A stretch of 64,000 nt of DNA from Paenibacillus xylanilyticus (GCF_013359935.1 NZ_JABMCB010000201.1:496001-560000); one strand, 5' to 3'; positions 51,592 through 61,178 are shown, counted from the first letter of the stretch. The notes: a model not told the origin generated them from the sequence alone. Made by a program: numbers and translations.

Positions 51592-51690
51592 CTTAGAACT
51601 CCAAATTCACGCATTGAGCCTATCGTCCCTTGGTCCGGCAGAGGGATATCAAAAAGAGGAAGCGGTTGAGAAAAGAGCTATCTAATCTTC
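51592..51690 (+). repeat. attC-like site P, left half, end of array
   Basis: CTTAGAAC (51592-51599) matches 6 of 8 bases of the complement of its cassette start (GTTATACG at 50623). It is followed by ATTCACGC, the GGTCCGGCAG arm and AGAGCTATCT, but no right core. This truncated site marks the right edge of the array. Confidence 0.6.
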
Positions 51691-51703
51691 AAGAAGGTGC
51701 AAA

Positions 51704-52153
51704 ATGAATAAATGGATCGTAATCTTAGTTTGTTTCCTTCTATTTGCAACAGGTTGCAGTACTACACACAATATCAACACCGATACAACCAAAGAATTAA
51801 CAAAAAGCTTGAAGGAACTTTCTCCGTCAATCGAAAGAGTCCAATTTACATTTACTCGTCCAAACCTTTCTTGCAGAATAGATATGCGCAACGAACCGAG
51901 TAAAGAGGAACTGGAATCCATTCTTATGGAAATGGACGAATTTTCAACTGTAGATAACATCAACGAAATTGCTCGAAGTGTCAAATGGGGGTTGGAAATA
52001 TCCAATATCTATCTGGATATCAACACGGATCAAAATAAAAAAACAATTGAACATGCGTATTATGCTAGGTATTTCAAGACATCCGACGCCAGTGACCACT
52101 CAGATACAAACATTGAGGGGTACGGGACGTGGTATGAGTTGACCGAACAATAG
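51704..52153 (+). CDS. Small lipoprotein of unknown function
   Basis: This 149-residue protein has a clear lipoprotein signal (FLLFATGCSTT). The mature part is mixed alpha/beta and acidic, with no recognised motif. It follows the truncated attC-like site by a few bases and an AAGGTG ribosome site, so it may be the cargo of a last, immobilised cassette or the first gene of the resident chromosome. Confidence 0.6.
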   Translation: MNKWIVILVCFLLFATGCSTTHNINTDTTKELTKSLKELSPSIERVQFTFTRPNLSCRIDMRNEPSKEELESILMEMDEFSTVDNINEIARSVKWGLEISNIYLDINTDQNKKTIEHAYYARYFKTSDASDHSDTNIEGYGTWYELTEQ

Positions 52154-52227
52154 AAATGGGTATCCTTCTTAAAACCACTCAGAGGTTCTCATAAACAAAG
52201 GGTGGTTATCCTAATCTTGAACGAATA

Positions 52228-52270
52228 GAACAAGCCGAAGCGGAATTACACGCTTCGGCTTGTTCTTGTT
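52228..52270. terminator. Bidirectional terminator
   Basis: A perfect 15-bp stem, GAACAAGCCGAAGCG (52228-52242) with CGCTTCGGCTTGTTC (52251-52265), lies between convergent genes. It serves the minus-strand binding-protein gene and probably the lipoprotein gene. Confidence 0.85.
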
Positions 52271-52302
52271 TGTTTACTTTTTACCAAAACCCTAACCCAA
52301 TC

Positions 52303-53982
52303 TTACTTCCCACTTACCGACTTAAACCAGTCGTTCACTTCTTGCGTGATCTGATCTCCGCCATTGGATTTCCAGTTGGCGACGAATTGGTCAAAGGCAT
52401 CGACCGGCAGTTTGCCGTAGATGATTTTGTTGAAGGTTTCCATCTCGGACTGGCGAAGCAGGTTCCATTTGGAGACCATCGTTGGCGTTGCTGCGCCGGT
52501 GAAGTAGTTTTGTTTGCGAATGTCGAGCTGCGACATCACGACTTTGGCAGCAGCCCAGTTTTCGGGTTTGCGGAACTCGGCCATTTGTTTCTCGTATGGG
52601 GTTTCGGGCTTCTCGCCGTCAGCCAGTTTTACGAGTGTTTTCATGTACAGATCCGGAATACGGGCCGGGCCGGTCAGGAACGGGAATTCGTTGGAAAAGT
52701 CTTTGATCTTCTCTTTGTCACTGGTTGGTTTACCGTCAATGATATCCCAGTCGTATCCTTTGGCAAAGCCGTACTCATATGGACTGCCCGCAGCCGGGTT
52801 GGCCAGGTTATCGAGCAGGTAGTTGTAGTATAGGAAAATGGCTTCCGGATGCTTGGCATCCTTGTTGATCATGATACTGGCGTTGACGCCAGAGTTCTGC
52901 CACTTCGTACCGATCTTGCCGTCTGGACCTGCTGGAATCGGATAGGCTTTGTATTTCGCGCCAGGTACGTTCTTGAGCAGGTCTGGTGCTGGCCAGTCTG
53001 GTACCCAGTTGGCTCCAGGCAGGATGCCAGCGGTGCCAGCGGTCCAGCTTTCGGCGGATTTACCTTCATCCCACAGGGCAGAGTCTGTATGGATATACCC
53101 TTTGTTCATCCATTCATTCAGCTTGGCAAGGGCTTGTTTGGCACCGGGATTAATGGAGCCGTACTCCAGATTGCCATTCGCGTCTTTGTTCCATTGTTCC
53201 TGGATCGTGCCGTAAGCGCCGAATAACCAGTCGAGCGAGCCCATCCAGGTGTTGGTGTTATTTTTCAGCGAGATCGCCAGTGGGAATACTTTATCCGGAG
53301 ACAGGCCGTCCGGGTTTTCGTTTTTGAATTTGTCCATGATATTCTCAAGATCTGCGATGGTCTTTGGTGCTTCAAGATTCAGCTTTTCCATCCAGTCTTC
53401 TCTGAGCCAGAGCAGGGTATCGTCGTTATCGGTGTACTCCAGGATTGGCATGTTGTATTTCTTGCCGTCCTTGGTGAACGGGTACCACAGCTCGGGATGT
53501 GCTGCTGCGTGATCTTTCAGAATTTTGTTGGCGTACTTGTCGAAGAGTTCATCGATGGCGATGAATTGACCAGAGTCGATCAGTTGATTGGTGAGTACCG
53601 CGTTCGTCGGAACGGATACAAAGTCAGGAAGCTTCTCGCCTGAAGCAATCGCCAGCTGCAGCTTCTGTCTGTATTGATCGTCATTGGCCGGATACCATGA
53701 ATCCTTATGCTTCATGCCCAGCGTTTCGAGCATCCAGCGATCGTGTACGTTGTTTTCTTTGGTGTCACCTTGCACATATTTCTTCGGCATACGCACCGAA
53801 CTGAACTCAATGGGTGGGTCGTATTTTCCTTTGGCAAAAGCAGCTTCAGCCTCGGCTGAGCCGACAGTCGCCGGTGTATCGTCGGTACCATTCTCACTGG
53901 CTGAGTCGCCACTGCCGCACGCAGTGATGGTGATAAGTGCGATGACCATGAGCAAGGACCACCATGTTTTGAATTTGATCAT
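52303..53982 (-). CDS. Extracellular solute-binding lipoprotein (LplA-like)
   Basis: The 559-residue protein has a lipoprotein signal ending ITACGSG and the size and features of LplA/YtcQ-type sugar-binding proteins typical of Paenibacillus. It has a long mature domain with KYVQGDTKENNVHDRWM near the start and Trp-rich ligand-contact regions. It should bring an oligosaccharide to the permeases encoded at 58297 and 59278. GGGGG precedes its start. It is transcribed in the same direction as the YesN/YesM-like genes but separated from them by a structured repeat. No ABC ATPase gene is nearby, as usual for systems sharing an MsmX-type ATPase. Confidence 0.87.
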   Translation of the reverse strand: MIKFKTWWSLLMVIALITITACGSGDSASENGTDDTPATVGSAEAEAAFAKGKYDPPIEFSSVRMPKKYVQGDTKENNVHDRWMLETLGMKHKDSWYPANDDQYRQKLQLAIASGEKLPDFVSVPTNAVLTNQLIDSGQFIAIDELFDKYANKILKDHAAAHPELWYPFTKDGKKYNMPILEYTDNDDTLLWLREDWMEKLNLEAPKTIADLENIMDKFKNENPDGLSPDKVFPLAISLKNNTNTWMGSLDWLFGAYGTIQEQWNKDANGNLEYGSINPGAKQALAKLNEWMNKGYIHTDSALWDEGKSAESWTAGTAGILPGANWVPDWPAPDLLKNVPGAKYKAYPIPAGPDGKIGTKWQNSGVNASIMINKDAKHPEAIFLYYNYLLDNLANPAAGSPYEYGFAKGYDWDIIDGKPTSDKEKIKDFSNEFPFLTGPARIPDLYMKTLVKLADGEKPETPYEKQMAEFRKPENWAAAKVVMSQLDIRKQNYFTGAATPTMVSKWNLLRQSEMETFNKIIYGKLPVDAFDQFVANWKSNGGDQITQEVNDWFKSVSGK

Positions 53983-54310
53983 TGTTCAATCCCCCTACGG
54001 TGTATGATCTTTACAAGTGTAACTGTACCAAGCCGGGCGGGAGGGCATCTATATGAGTTTGTTAGTTTTGATAGGACTCTATTAGTGAAAGTTCAAAAAG
54101 ATCGGTTTTCAGTACCGAGAAGATGGGATAAAGCTAGAAATGGAGTAGCGGAGCGTAGGAAGCTACGTGAGCAACTACAATGTTTCCAAAGGAAACATAC
54201 TTCGTAAGCCTCCCGCTTATTTCGGCTGAATCCCATATTCGACGCTGATGATGCCGTGAGGCATGATTCGTAATCAAAAGCGGACTTTTTGAACAACCTC
54301 TTTAAGCTGT
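53983..54310. repeat. IR-bounded structured element, 204 bases
   Basis: The region lacks a gene. GTTCAAAAAG (54091-54100) and CTTTTTGAAC (54285-54294) bound an element full of internal hairpins: ATGTTTCC with GGAAACAT, CGTAG with CTACG, and ATGCC with GGCAT. It may be a MITE-like repeat or a structured RNA between the response-regulator and binding-protein genes. Confidence 0.5.
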
Positions 54311-55918
54311 TTAATGCTGGTCTCGATATTCCTGAGGGGTGACGCCGAACTGACGCTTGAACACTTTGATAAAATATGCCGGGTCCATATAGCCAATCTC
54401 CAGGCTGATTTCATATACTTTTTTGGTGGTCGTGACCAGCTTGTGGCAGGCCCGATCCATACGCAGGCGTGAAATATAATCACTGATGCCTTCGCCTGTT
54501 TCGATCTTGTAAATCTTGGACAGATGGGTAGGATGCAGGTTCACATGGTCGGCAAGTACACGCAAAGACACATCCAGATGCAGGTTTTTATCCGTAAACT
54601 CCTGAATCTTCTTCACATATTCGGACCGGGTATCCTTGACCTCATTGGACGTGCCTTCCTTGAGTTTGGCGAGTACACCAAGTGACCATTTGCGCAATTT
54701 GCTGATAGTGGAGAAGGCTTCGCCGCTCTGAAGGTACTCGATATCACTTCCCATAAGGTTCGTCAGTGTCAGCTTGTTCCGGTGGGCAAGATTGGTGAAC
54801 GAAGCGGTAATGAGAAAACCTGCCTCCATGCAATGCTCCCACGATTCGGACCATTTCTCGTCCAGTTCCGCGCAGACGGCACGTATTTTCTCCTCGGCGG
54901 CATCCCATTGTCCGCTCTCCAGCAGATGAATGAAGGTCGGCGGGGTGTAAAGCACGTCCAGTGGACCTTGGGCCGCAGCCGTCTCCACATCGCTGACCCG
55001 CATCACGAATTCGCGTTCGTCTCCGACGATCTGCCGGAAATAGGCGGATGCCTGACGGAAACGATCGTAGAGCTGGTCCGGAAAGGTGAACCACTCGGTA
55101 ATGACGATGGAGAGGGAGCCTTTCAGAAACTGTTTTACTTTGGATTGAAGCTGAATGGAGAGCTTCTCCAGAATGGTTTCTTTGCCTATATCGTCATTCC
55201 GTTCTTTCAGCTGCAGCAAAAACACTACATATCCGTGCTCCTCCTTCACACCCCACACGTTCATAAACTCACCCATAATCTCTTCCGCCATGTTGATGAT
55301 GGCATACTCGATCAGGGTCTGATCATGGCTGTCATAGTGTCCGAATTCTTCATCTAACCGAACGAGCATGAGTGCGGCGTCCCCGGCGTGAAAAGGCAGA
55401 TCGTAATTGGCGAGTTTCCGCTCCCATTCGCTGGATGAATAGCGATGTCCCTGCAAAGCTTCCAGAAGCAGTCGCCCGCGCAAGTGCGGAAGGTTCTCCC
55501 TCAAGGTAAACTGGGTTCGACTCAGTGAACTGACGAGTTCCCATTCGTTGTTTAATTGGTCCATGGCCTTCTGCACGGCGCCCATTAATTCATCGTCTGT
55601 CGGCGGTTTGAGCAGGTAGTCTACGGCCTCGTACTGGATGGCTTTTTTGGCGTAATCGAATTCGGAATACCCGGATAACAGAATGCATTTTATTTTTTTG
55701 TCCCGGATCCGGATGCGTTCAATCAGTTCAATGCCTGTCATTTCCGGCATCTGAATGTCCGAGATCACGATATCGATGGGGTGGGTGTCGATCAGTTGTA
55801 AGGCTTCATGCGCGGAGTACGCTCTATGTACCTGTTCGATCCCCAGGGTGTGCCAGGGCTTGGTCATGGACAGGTTATCGACCCAGTGTGCTTCATCGTC
55901 TACGATCATCATTTGCAT
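54311..55918 (-). CDS. YesN-type response regulator with AraC output
   Basis: The protein (535 residues) starts with a receiver domain whose phospho-acceptor aspartate is in DIVISDIQMPEM and whose conserved lysine is in LLKPPTDDEL. A long middle region follows. The C-terminus holds an AraC-type DNA-binding domain with LRVLADHVNLHPTHLSKIYK and a second helix pair ending FKRQFGVTPQEYR. Together with the histidine kinase gene to its right it forms a YesMN pair that probably activates the sugar transporter genes. The receiver and AraC calls are secure; the inducer is unknown. Confidence 0.9.
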   Translation of the reverse strand: MQMMIVDDEAHWVDNLSMTKPWHTLGIEQVHRAYSAHEALQLIDTHPIDIVISDIQMPEMTGIELIERIRIRDKKIKCILLSGYSEFDYAKKAIQYEAVDYLLKPPTDDELMGAVQKAMDQLNNEWELVSSLSRTQFTLRENLPHLRGRLLLEALQGHRYSSSEWERKLANYDLPFHAGDAALMLVRLDEEFGHYDSHDQTLIEYAIINMAEEIMGEFMNVWGVKEEHGYVVFLLQLKERNDDIGKETILEKLSIQLQSKVKQFLKGSLSIVITEWFTFPDQLYDRFRQASAYFRQIVGDEREFVMRVSDVETAAAQGPLDVLYTPPTFIHLLESGQWDAAEEKIRAVCAELDEKWSESWEHCMEAGFLITASFTNLAHRNKLTLTNLMGSDIEYLQSGEAFSTISKLRKWSLGVLAKLKEGTSNEVKDTRSEYVKKIQEFTDKNLHLDVSLRVLADHVNLHPTHLSKIYKIETGEGISDYISRLRMDRACHKLVTTTKKVYEISLEIGYMDPAYFIKVFKRQFGVTPQEYRDQH

Positions 55919-56308
55919 AATTTTTAGTCTCCCTTGGTGGTGTAAATATAAGGCCTAGAATGAAAATCAATGGATACTTCTTGTGAACCCGAAGTCGCTA
56001 CGGATTCGAAGGGTTCTTCCGATCGCTGTTCAAGCCCCATTTCCGGATTAGATGATAGCAAGGTTGAAATGGGGCTTGAAAGGCGAACACTTCGTTTCTA
56101 CAGAATCCCTTCAATCCTTCGCTTTGGTCCACATAACGTTTAACCCTTTATTTATAAACAAGGCCCAACATAAAGATGGAATTGTAATAAAAGTGCAGCG
56201 TATGCTTCTTTCCAATGAAGCTTTCCTGTAGCAATCCTTTAGCTTCGCTCTTCAGATTTTTTCTGTCCTCTACGTTAACGTGTAAATGTTTTGTTCAAAT
56301 GAAATGGC
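55919..56308. repeat. Large palindrome between kinase and regulator genes
   Basis: No gene is seen. TTCAAGCCCCATTTC (56029-56043) pairs perfectly with GAAATGGGGCTTGAA (56066-56080). Outer arms GGATTCGAAGGGTTCT (56002-56017) and AGAATCCCTTCAATCC (56102-56117) also pair. The whole 116-base stretch could fold as one long hairpin, acting as a terminator-like or repeat element. Confidence 0.6.
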
Positions 56309-58123
56309 TCAACTTATATTAATGTCGGTGTCACGCTCAGAATCTGTATCTTCACTGGGTATCTCCCAGACGATTTCGGTGCGGAATCCGCCAAGTGGGG
56401 ATGGGCCGAATAGAAGATAGGACTGACTGCCGAACAGGTGCATGATTCGCTGGTTCGTATTCCAGAGGCCGCAGCCCATTTCCTCCTGGAGCGGCTCCTG
56501 CATTTTCAGGTTTAGTGCTTCGTATTGTTCCGGGCTTAAGCCGGGGCCGTCGTCATCGATATAGATTTTGCCAAAGCCGTTCGAGCTCTCCCCGGTAATG
56601 CGAATCTCCCCGGATGAATAGGACTTCGCCACACCATGTATAACGGAATTCTCAACCATAGGCTGAAGCATTAATCGCGGTACAGTCTGGGCAAGCATGT
56701 CCTCAGGGATATCGATGTGATACTCAATTCGCCCATTGCGCAGCTTCTGGATATCCAGATAGTTGATCAGCAGCTTAATCTCTTCCTGGAGTGAAGACGT
56801 CTCCCGTTCCATGCGGGTGGTGTACCGATAATATGCACTTAGGTTATGCGCCATGGAGACAACAGCTTGTTCGTCCTTCATCTGGGCCATGTTGATGATA
56901 TAGCCTAGACAGTTATATAGAAAATGGGGATTGATCTGCGCCTGCAGCTGCTTAAGCGTCGCTTCTTTGGCTCTAATTTTTTCGTGAAATACATTCTCGA
57001 TCAGGTCTTGAATCTGGTGGGACATATCATTGAATCGATGGAATAGGAATGAGAACTCATTCTGATCCTTGCTATGAAGACGTACGGAATAATCACCTCG
57101 CTGTACGCGGCGTAAGCCCTGGATTAATTTTTTGATCGGATATTGAATGTTTCTGTACAACAGAATCGAAGCGGAAATGCCCACTACAAACAGCAGGGTC
57201 ATAAAGAGATAGAACAGATTCCGGCTGAGTGAAATCGGCTGCAGAATCTGATACAGCGGGACCACGTCGACCAAATGCCAATCCAGGTAGGAGGATTTTA
57301 CAGCGCTAACCAGATACTTTTTGCCGTTCAGATTCACAACATCCTGTGTAGTATCCTCCGGGGAATGTGTATCCAGATAACGAATAAGTTCCTCCGATAA
57401 CTGCTTGTCTGCACTGCGATTCATAATGGGGTCATTGCCCTTGTGATAAAGGAAGGGATCCCCCTGCCCACCTGCCTTGTACGTATCGAGCATGTTCTGA
57501 ATGTTCTCATAACTGAAGCTGGCCTCAATAACGAGATTGCTGCCAGTCAACATCCCCGGTTGAGCCAAGGAATCGGTGTAAAACCAGTAAAAGGACTGCA
57601 TGCCCTCCTGCGAATCCGCCCCTTGATCCCCGTATGTCCATTGTCCGCTCATATTGCGTTTCAAATAATCCTCGTCATACCCGGACGAGCGATTGTAGTT
57701 GGCGATAACATCCTTGTTCTGCTGTGAGTATACGGCATATCGGGTGTTCCATATATCGGTGACGCCGGATTGGAGCACCATCTTTTCCTGGATGGCATAG
57801 CGGGTCTGCATCTGATCGTATCGGTCATCCCATATGTTCAAGCCGTTAAAAGCCCGGACATTGGGATCTCTTGACAGGATCAGACTGAAATCCATCATCT
57901 GATTAATGCGGGAATCGATCTGACTGGCTAGAAACGTGAGCTGTTTCGTATTTGAAATCTGCAGTTCTTTGCTGACCACGTTATAGGTGACGTTGTTCGA
58001 GTAGGTGTACATGATAATAATGGGGATGAACAACAACACGATTAAGCAGTTGATTTTGGCAAACAGGCTAAACCGGGAACGGGCACTTCTTTCGAATAAT
58101 ATAAAGCGCTTCCATATATGCAT
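56309..58123 (-). CDS. YesM-type sensor histidine kinase
   Basis: The 604-residue membrane kinase has a first helix near residues 25-45, an extracellular sensing region of about 250 residues, a second helix near 300-320 and a HAMP-like linker. The His-kinase block QINPHFLYNCLGYI has the phospho-acceptor histidine, and the ATP-binding motif is DDDGPGLS. This is the standard 5TM-free YesM design that senses oligosaccharides, and it should phosphorylate the response regulator encoded at 54311. It is divergent from the permease genes at 58297, so their shared upstream space likely carries the controlled promoter. Confidence 0.9.
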   Translation of the reverse strand: MHIWKRFILFERSARSRFSLFAKINCLIVLLFIPIIIMYTYSNNVTYNVVSKELQISNTKQLTFLASQIDSRINQMMDFSLILSRDPNVRAFNGLNIWDDRYDQMQTRYAIQEKMVLQSGVTDIWNTRYAVYSQQNKDVIANYNRSSGYDEDYLKRNMSGQWTYGDQGADSQEGMQSFYWFYTDSLAQPGMLTGSNLVIEASFSYENIQNMLDTYKAGGQGDPFLYHKGNDPIMNRSADKQLSEELIRYLDTHSPEDTTQDVVNLNGKKYLVSAVKSSYLDWHLVDVVPLYQILQPISLSRNLFYLFMTLLFVVGISASILLYRNIQYPIKKLIQGLRRVQRGDYSVRLHSKDQNEFSFLFHRFNDMSHQIQDLIENVFHEKIRAKEATLKQLQAQINPHFLYNCLGYIINMAQMKDEQAVVSMAHNLSAYYRYTTRMERETSSLQEEIKLLINYLDIQKLRNGRIEYHIDIPEDMLAQTVPRLMLQPMVENSVIHGVAKSYSSGEIRITGESSNGFGKIYIDDDGPGLSPEQYEALNLKMQEPLQEEMGCGLWNTNQRIMHLFGSQSYLLFGPSPLGGFRTEIVWEIPSEDTDSERDTDINIS

Positions 58124-58296
58124 GAAAAGTCTCCTTTAATTTCGTTTTCAAAAAGGCTGGTAATCACGAGATCCCTAACAAAACCCTATCCGGCCTAACA
58201 ATGTTATATAGTCAGAGCTCAGAATGGCCTGATACTATTTATAGCAGAGAACCCCATTACACACAAAAACTTTTTTTGGGAACAGGAGAAGGCACT

Positions 58297-59259
58297 ATGG
58301 AGGCTAAATTGGAGGGTCAACGGGTCCCACAGGCGAATGTGGGGAACAAGCTGGAACAGAAGAAAAAGAAACGCTACAAACAGCCGTGGGTACTGCACTT
58401 CATGGTGCTGCCGGCGGCGATTATGGTTTTTATTTTTTCTTATATTCCGATGTCGGGTATATTGATGGCATTTCAGGATTACAAGCCTGCGCTTGGATTC
58501 GCGGGTTCGGAATGGGTGGGACTGAAGCACTTCAGGTATATGTGGGAAAATGATTATTTCCTGCAAATTACGTGGAACACGCTGTTCTTTGCCTGCTCCA
58601 AAATCATCATGAATCTGATTATACCGTTTGTCTTCGCGTTATTGCTTAATGAGGTACGGAAGATGGCGCTCAAAAGAACCATTCAGACACTCGTGTATCT
58701 GCCACACTTCTTGTCTTGGGTAACGCTGTCCGGTATCCTGATCGACATTTTGGCACAGACGGGCATTCTCAATCAGTTCCTTGTCTCGGTGTTCGGCATT
58801 AAGCCGATTTTCTTCCTGGGAGATGGCAACTGGTTCCGATTTACGATCATTGCGAGTGATGTTTGGAAAGAGTTTGGTTTCAACACGATTATCTTTCTTG
58901 CGGCATTGTCCGGCATTAACCCGTCACTGTATGAAGCAGCCGAAGTGGATGGGGCGGGACGTTGGAAGCAGACGATCTATATCACCATTCCGGCGCTGAT
59001 TCCTATCGGAATTGTAATCGCAACCTTGGCACTGGGTAATGTGCTTAACGCCAACTTTGACCAAATCTTCAACTTATATAGTCCATTAATTTACCAGCAA
59101 GCGGATATCATCGATACGTTCGTGTATCGTGAAGGTCTGCTGAGTGGGCAGTTCAGCTTCGCTACCGCGGTAAATCTGTTCAAATCGGTCATCAGTCTGA
59201 TCCTCATCGTGATCTCTTACCGACTGGCCTACCGATTCGCCGGATACCGAATTTTCTAG
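58297..59259 (+). CDS. ABC sugar transporter permease (LplB-like)
   Basis: The protein (320 residues) has about six membrane helices and the ABC-permease EAA loop, EAAEVDGAGRWKQTIYITIP. It pairs with the next gene product to form the membrane channel for the sugar captured by the lipoprotein at 52303. ATG 58297 has GGAGAAGG a few bases upstream; the longer frame from 58201 lacks one. Expression is probably driven by the YesN-like regulator. Confidence 0.9.
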   Translation: MEAKLEGQRVPQANVGNKLEQKKKKRYKQPWVLHFMVLPAAIMVFIFSYIPMSGILMAFQDYKPALGFAGSEWVGLKHFRYMWENDYFLQITWNTLFFACSKIIMNLIIPFVFALLLNEVRKMALKRTIQTLVYLPHFLSWVTLSGILIDILAQTGILNQFLVSVFGIKPIFFLGDGNWFRFTIIASDVWKEFGFNTIIFLAALSGINPSLYEAAEVDGAGRWKQTIYITIPALIPIGIVIATLALGNVLNANFDQIFNLYSPLIYQQADIIDTFVYREGLLSGQFSFATAVNLFKSVISLILIVISYRLAYRFAGYRIF

Positions 59260-59277
59260 AAAGGATGATGACGAGCC

Positions 59278-60150
59278 ATGTATCATAAAACGCTGCCCTA
59301 CCGTATATTCAGCATCTTCAACAATGTGTTCCTGACCATCCTTTCGGTGCTCTGCCTGCTGCCTCTTTATCACTTGCTGATGGTATCGCTTAGCGCGTCC
59401 GCACCTGCGAATGCCGGTCTGGTGACGTTCTGGCCGATTGGATTTACGCTCGAAGCATACGCCAAGACGTTCGATAACGCCAATTTTCTGTCCTCCCTGT
59501 GGGTGTCCGTGGAGCGGACGGTGCTGGGAACAGGGCTTGCACTCATCGTGAATACAATTGCTGCCTATGCTCTCTCCAAGGAGACGCGCGTGTTCCGCGC
59601 ACGCAACATCTATCTCTGGTATTTTGTCGTCACGATGCTGTTCAGCGGGGGCCTCATTCCGGGGTATATCCTCATTCTGAAGCTCGGGCTGATGAACACG
59701 TTATGGGCACTCATTCTGCCGGGACTAGTGGCGGTGTTCAACATCATTCTGCTGCTGAATTTCTTCCGCACGGTGCCGAAGGATCTGGAGGAGGCCGCTT
59801 TTATCGATGGAGCAGGGCATTTTCAGTCGTTTATCAAAATCTATCTGCCCGTCTCCGTGCCTGTTATCGCCACCGTCTCTTTGTTTATGATGGTTGGACA
59901 TTGGAACGCATATTTTGACGGGATCATCTATATCCGTGATTCGGAAAAGCTGCCACTCGCGACATTTATGCAAACGATCATCGTGCAGGCCGACATGACG
60001 AAGCTTGATCCGGAAGCGATTGCGAACCTGTCGCAGCGGACGATTCGAGCGTCCCAGATTTTTATTAGCGCGCTGCCAATCCTGCTCGTATATCCGTTCC
60101 TGCAACGTTATTTTGTGACCGGGATTGTGGTTGGGGCTGTGAAGGAGTAG
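59278..60150 (+). CDS. ABC sugar transporter permease (LplC-like)
   Basis: This is the second permease of the sugar transporter (290 residues), with about six helices and the EAA motif in EEAAFIDGAGHFQSFIKIYLP. It begins with the YRIFSIFNNVFLTILSVLCL helix typical of LplC-type proteins. The gap to the first permease gene is 18 bases, so they are co-translated. A hairpin terminator follows. Confidence 0.9.
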   Translation: MYHKTLPYRIFSIFNNVFLTILSVLCLLPLYHLLMVSLSASAPANAGLVTFWPIGFTLEAYAKTFDNANFLSSLWVSVERTVLGTGLALIVNTIAAYALSKETRVFRARNIYLWYFVVTMLFSGGLIPGYILILKLGLMNTLWALILPGLVAVFNIILLLNFFRTVPKDLEEAAFIDGAGHFQSFIKIYLPVSVPVIATVSLFMMVGHWNAYFDGIIYIRDSEKLPLATFMQTIIVQADMTKLDPEAIANLSQRTIRASQIFISALPILLVYPFLQRYFVTGIVVGAVKE

Positions 60151-60184
60151 CCGCGTGGAGCGGAATGAATAGGGTTGTGAAAAA

Positions 60185-60228
60185 GGAGCTGTTGAACTGG
60201 CCTCAGGCCAGGGAGGTGGCTCTTTTTT
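60185..60228 (+). terminator. Terminator after permease genes
   Basis: An imperfect stem, GGAGC with GGCTC, contains an inner CTGGCC/GGCCAG hairpin and is followed by six T residues. It ends the transporter operon. Confidence 0.6.
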
Positions 60229-60388
60229 CGAAGTCTCTTGGAAAGCGAGGGGAAATAAGAGTGGAAAATGCTTTTAACCTTTGATGGAAAAGGAGGCTAT
60301 TGTTTGAGTAGTCCAAACCCAGCTTTTGAATCTCGATTTAACCAATGACAACCTTGCTATGAAAAAGAAAATAGAATGGCTTATTGTT

Positions 60389-61027
60389 TTAGATATTACC
60401 TGTATCATATTTTTTCAAAAAAACACTGGTTTGAGCCTCCAGGTCCTTAAATAAATTAGCCCAATTCAACTCATTGATAGTTAAATTGTTCCCGTTTCTA
60501 AAACTAATTTCCCCATTCTCCTTAACTATAAGGAGCTCACTCTGTTCGATTATTTTTAGCCATTCAGAATTTAAAGAATAATATTTTTCCAAAGCAACTT
60601 TGGTTTTTGAGTCGATTGGAGCATCACTGTTGACTAATTCTTGTAAATAGTTCATCTGTTCTAGAGCAGAACTTGAAAAATTCTTGATATTCAAAGAGTT
60701 AGATTCTTTAAAACCCTGAAATTGATTGTACATTAAAGAATAAGTATCAGCTATGGGACCTATTGATCTATAGTTGTTGTAAAGCACATTGAGTCCATTA
60801 TGATAAGAATTTGAAGTTGGATTTGTCTGTAATATTTGTTCATATATCTTATTATTAGTCTGAATGGCCTGTGCCAGCGAGATGATATCATGGGATAAGT
60901 TTTGTGATAAATAATCTTTATACAAAGTTTGAAGTTTGTATTGATGAATAGAGAACACAGTTAAAATAATTAGACATAATGTTAATGACACATTAATTAT
61001 AATGGAGATATTCCTTTGTAATCTCAT
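60389..61027 (-). CDS. Membrane-anchored helical protein, unknown function
   Basis: The protein (212 residues) has one N-terminal membrane helix (ISIIINVSLTLCLIILTVF) and a long, probably coiled-coil-rich extracytoplasmic part. No enzyme motif is seen. Size and layout resemble the periplasmic sensor part of a chemoreceptor or kinase without the signalling domain. It lies just past the larger secreted protein gene on the same strand, so the two may be functionally linked. Function is not inferred. Confidence 0.6.
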   Translation of the reverse strand: MRLQRNISIIINVSLTLCLIILTVFSIHQYKLQTLYKDYLSQNLSHDIISLAQAIQTNNKIYEQILQTNPTSNSYHNGLNVLYNNYRSIGPIADTYSLMYNQFQGFKESNSLNIKNFSSSALEQMNYLQELVNSDAPIDSKTKVALEKYYSLNSEWLKIIEQSELLIVKENGEISFRNGNNLTINELNWANLFKDLEAQTSVFLKKYDTGNI

Positions 61028-61178
61028 CTTAGGCCCTCACAATAATTATTATTTTGTTTATTCATACAGTAATAAATTATGAGATAAGTGAATTTGTAAG
61101 GAGAAGTGGTGCATTTTATATGGTGTATAATGCCCACTTCTCCTTCTGAATTCTATTCTTTAATAAAGTTCAAAATGC

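Noticed and set aside
31441..51690. CRISPR array
   Set aside because: The repeats are long, variable palindromes separated by genes, not short identical repeats with uniform spacers, and no cas genes are present.
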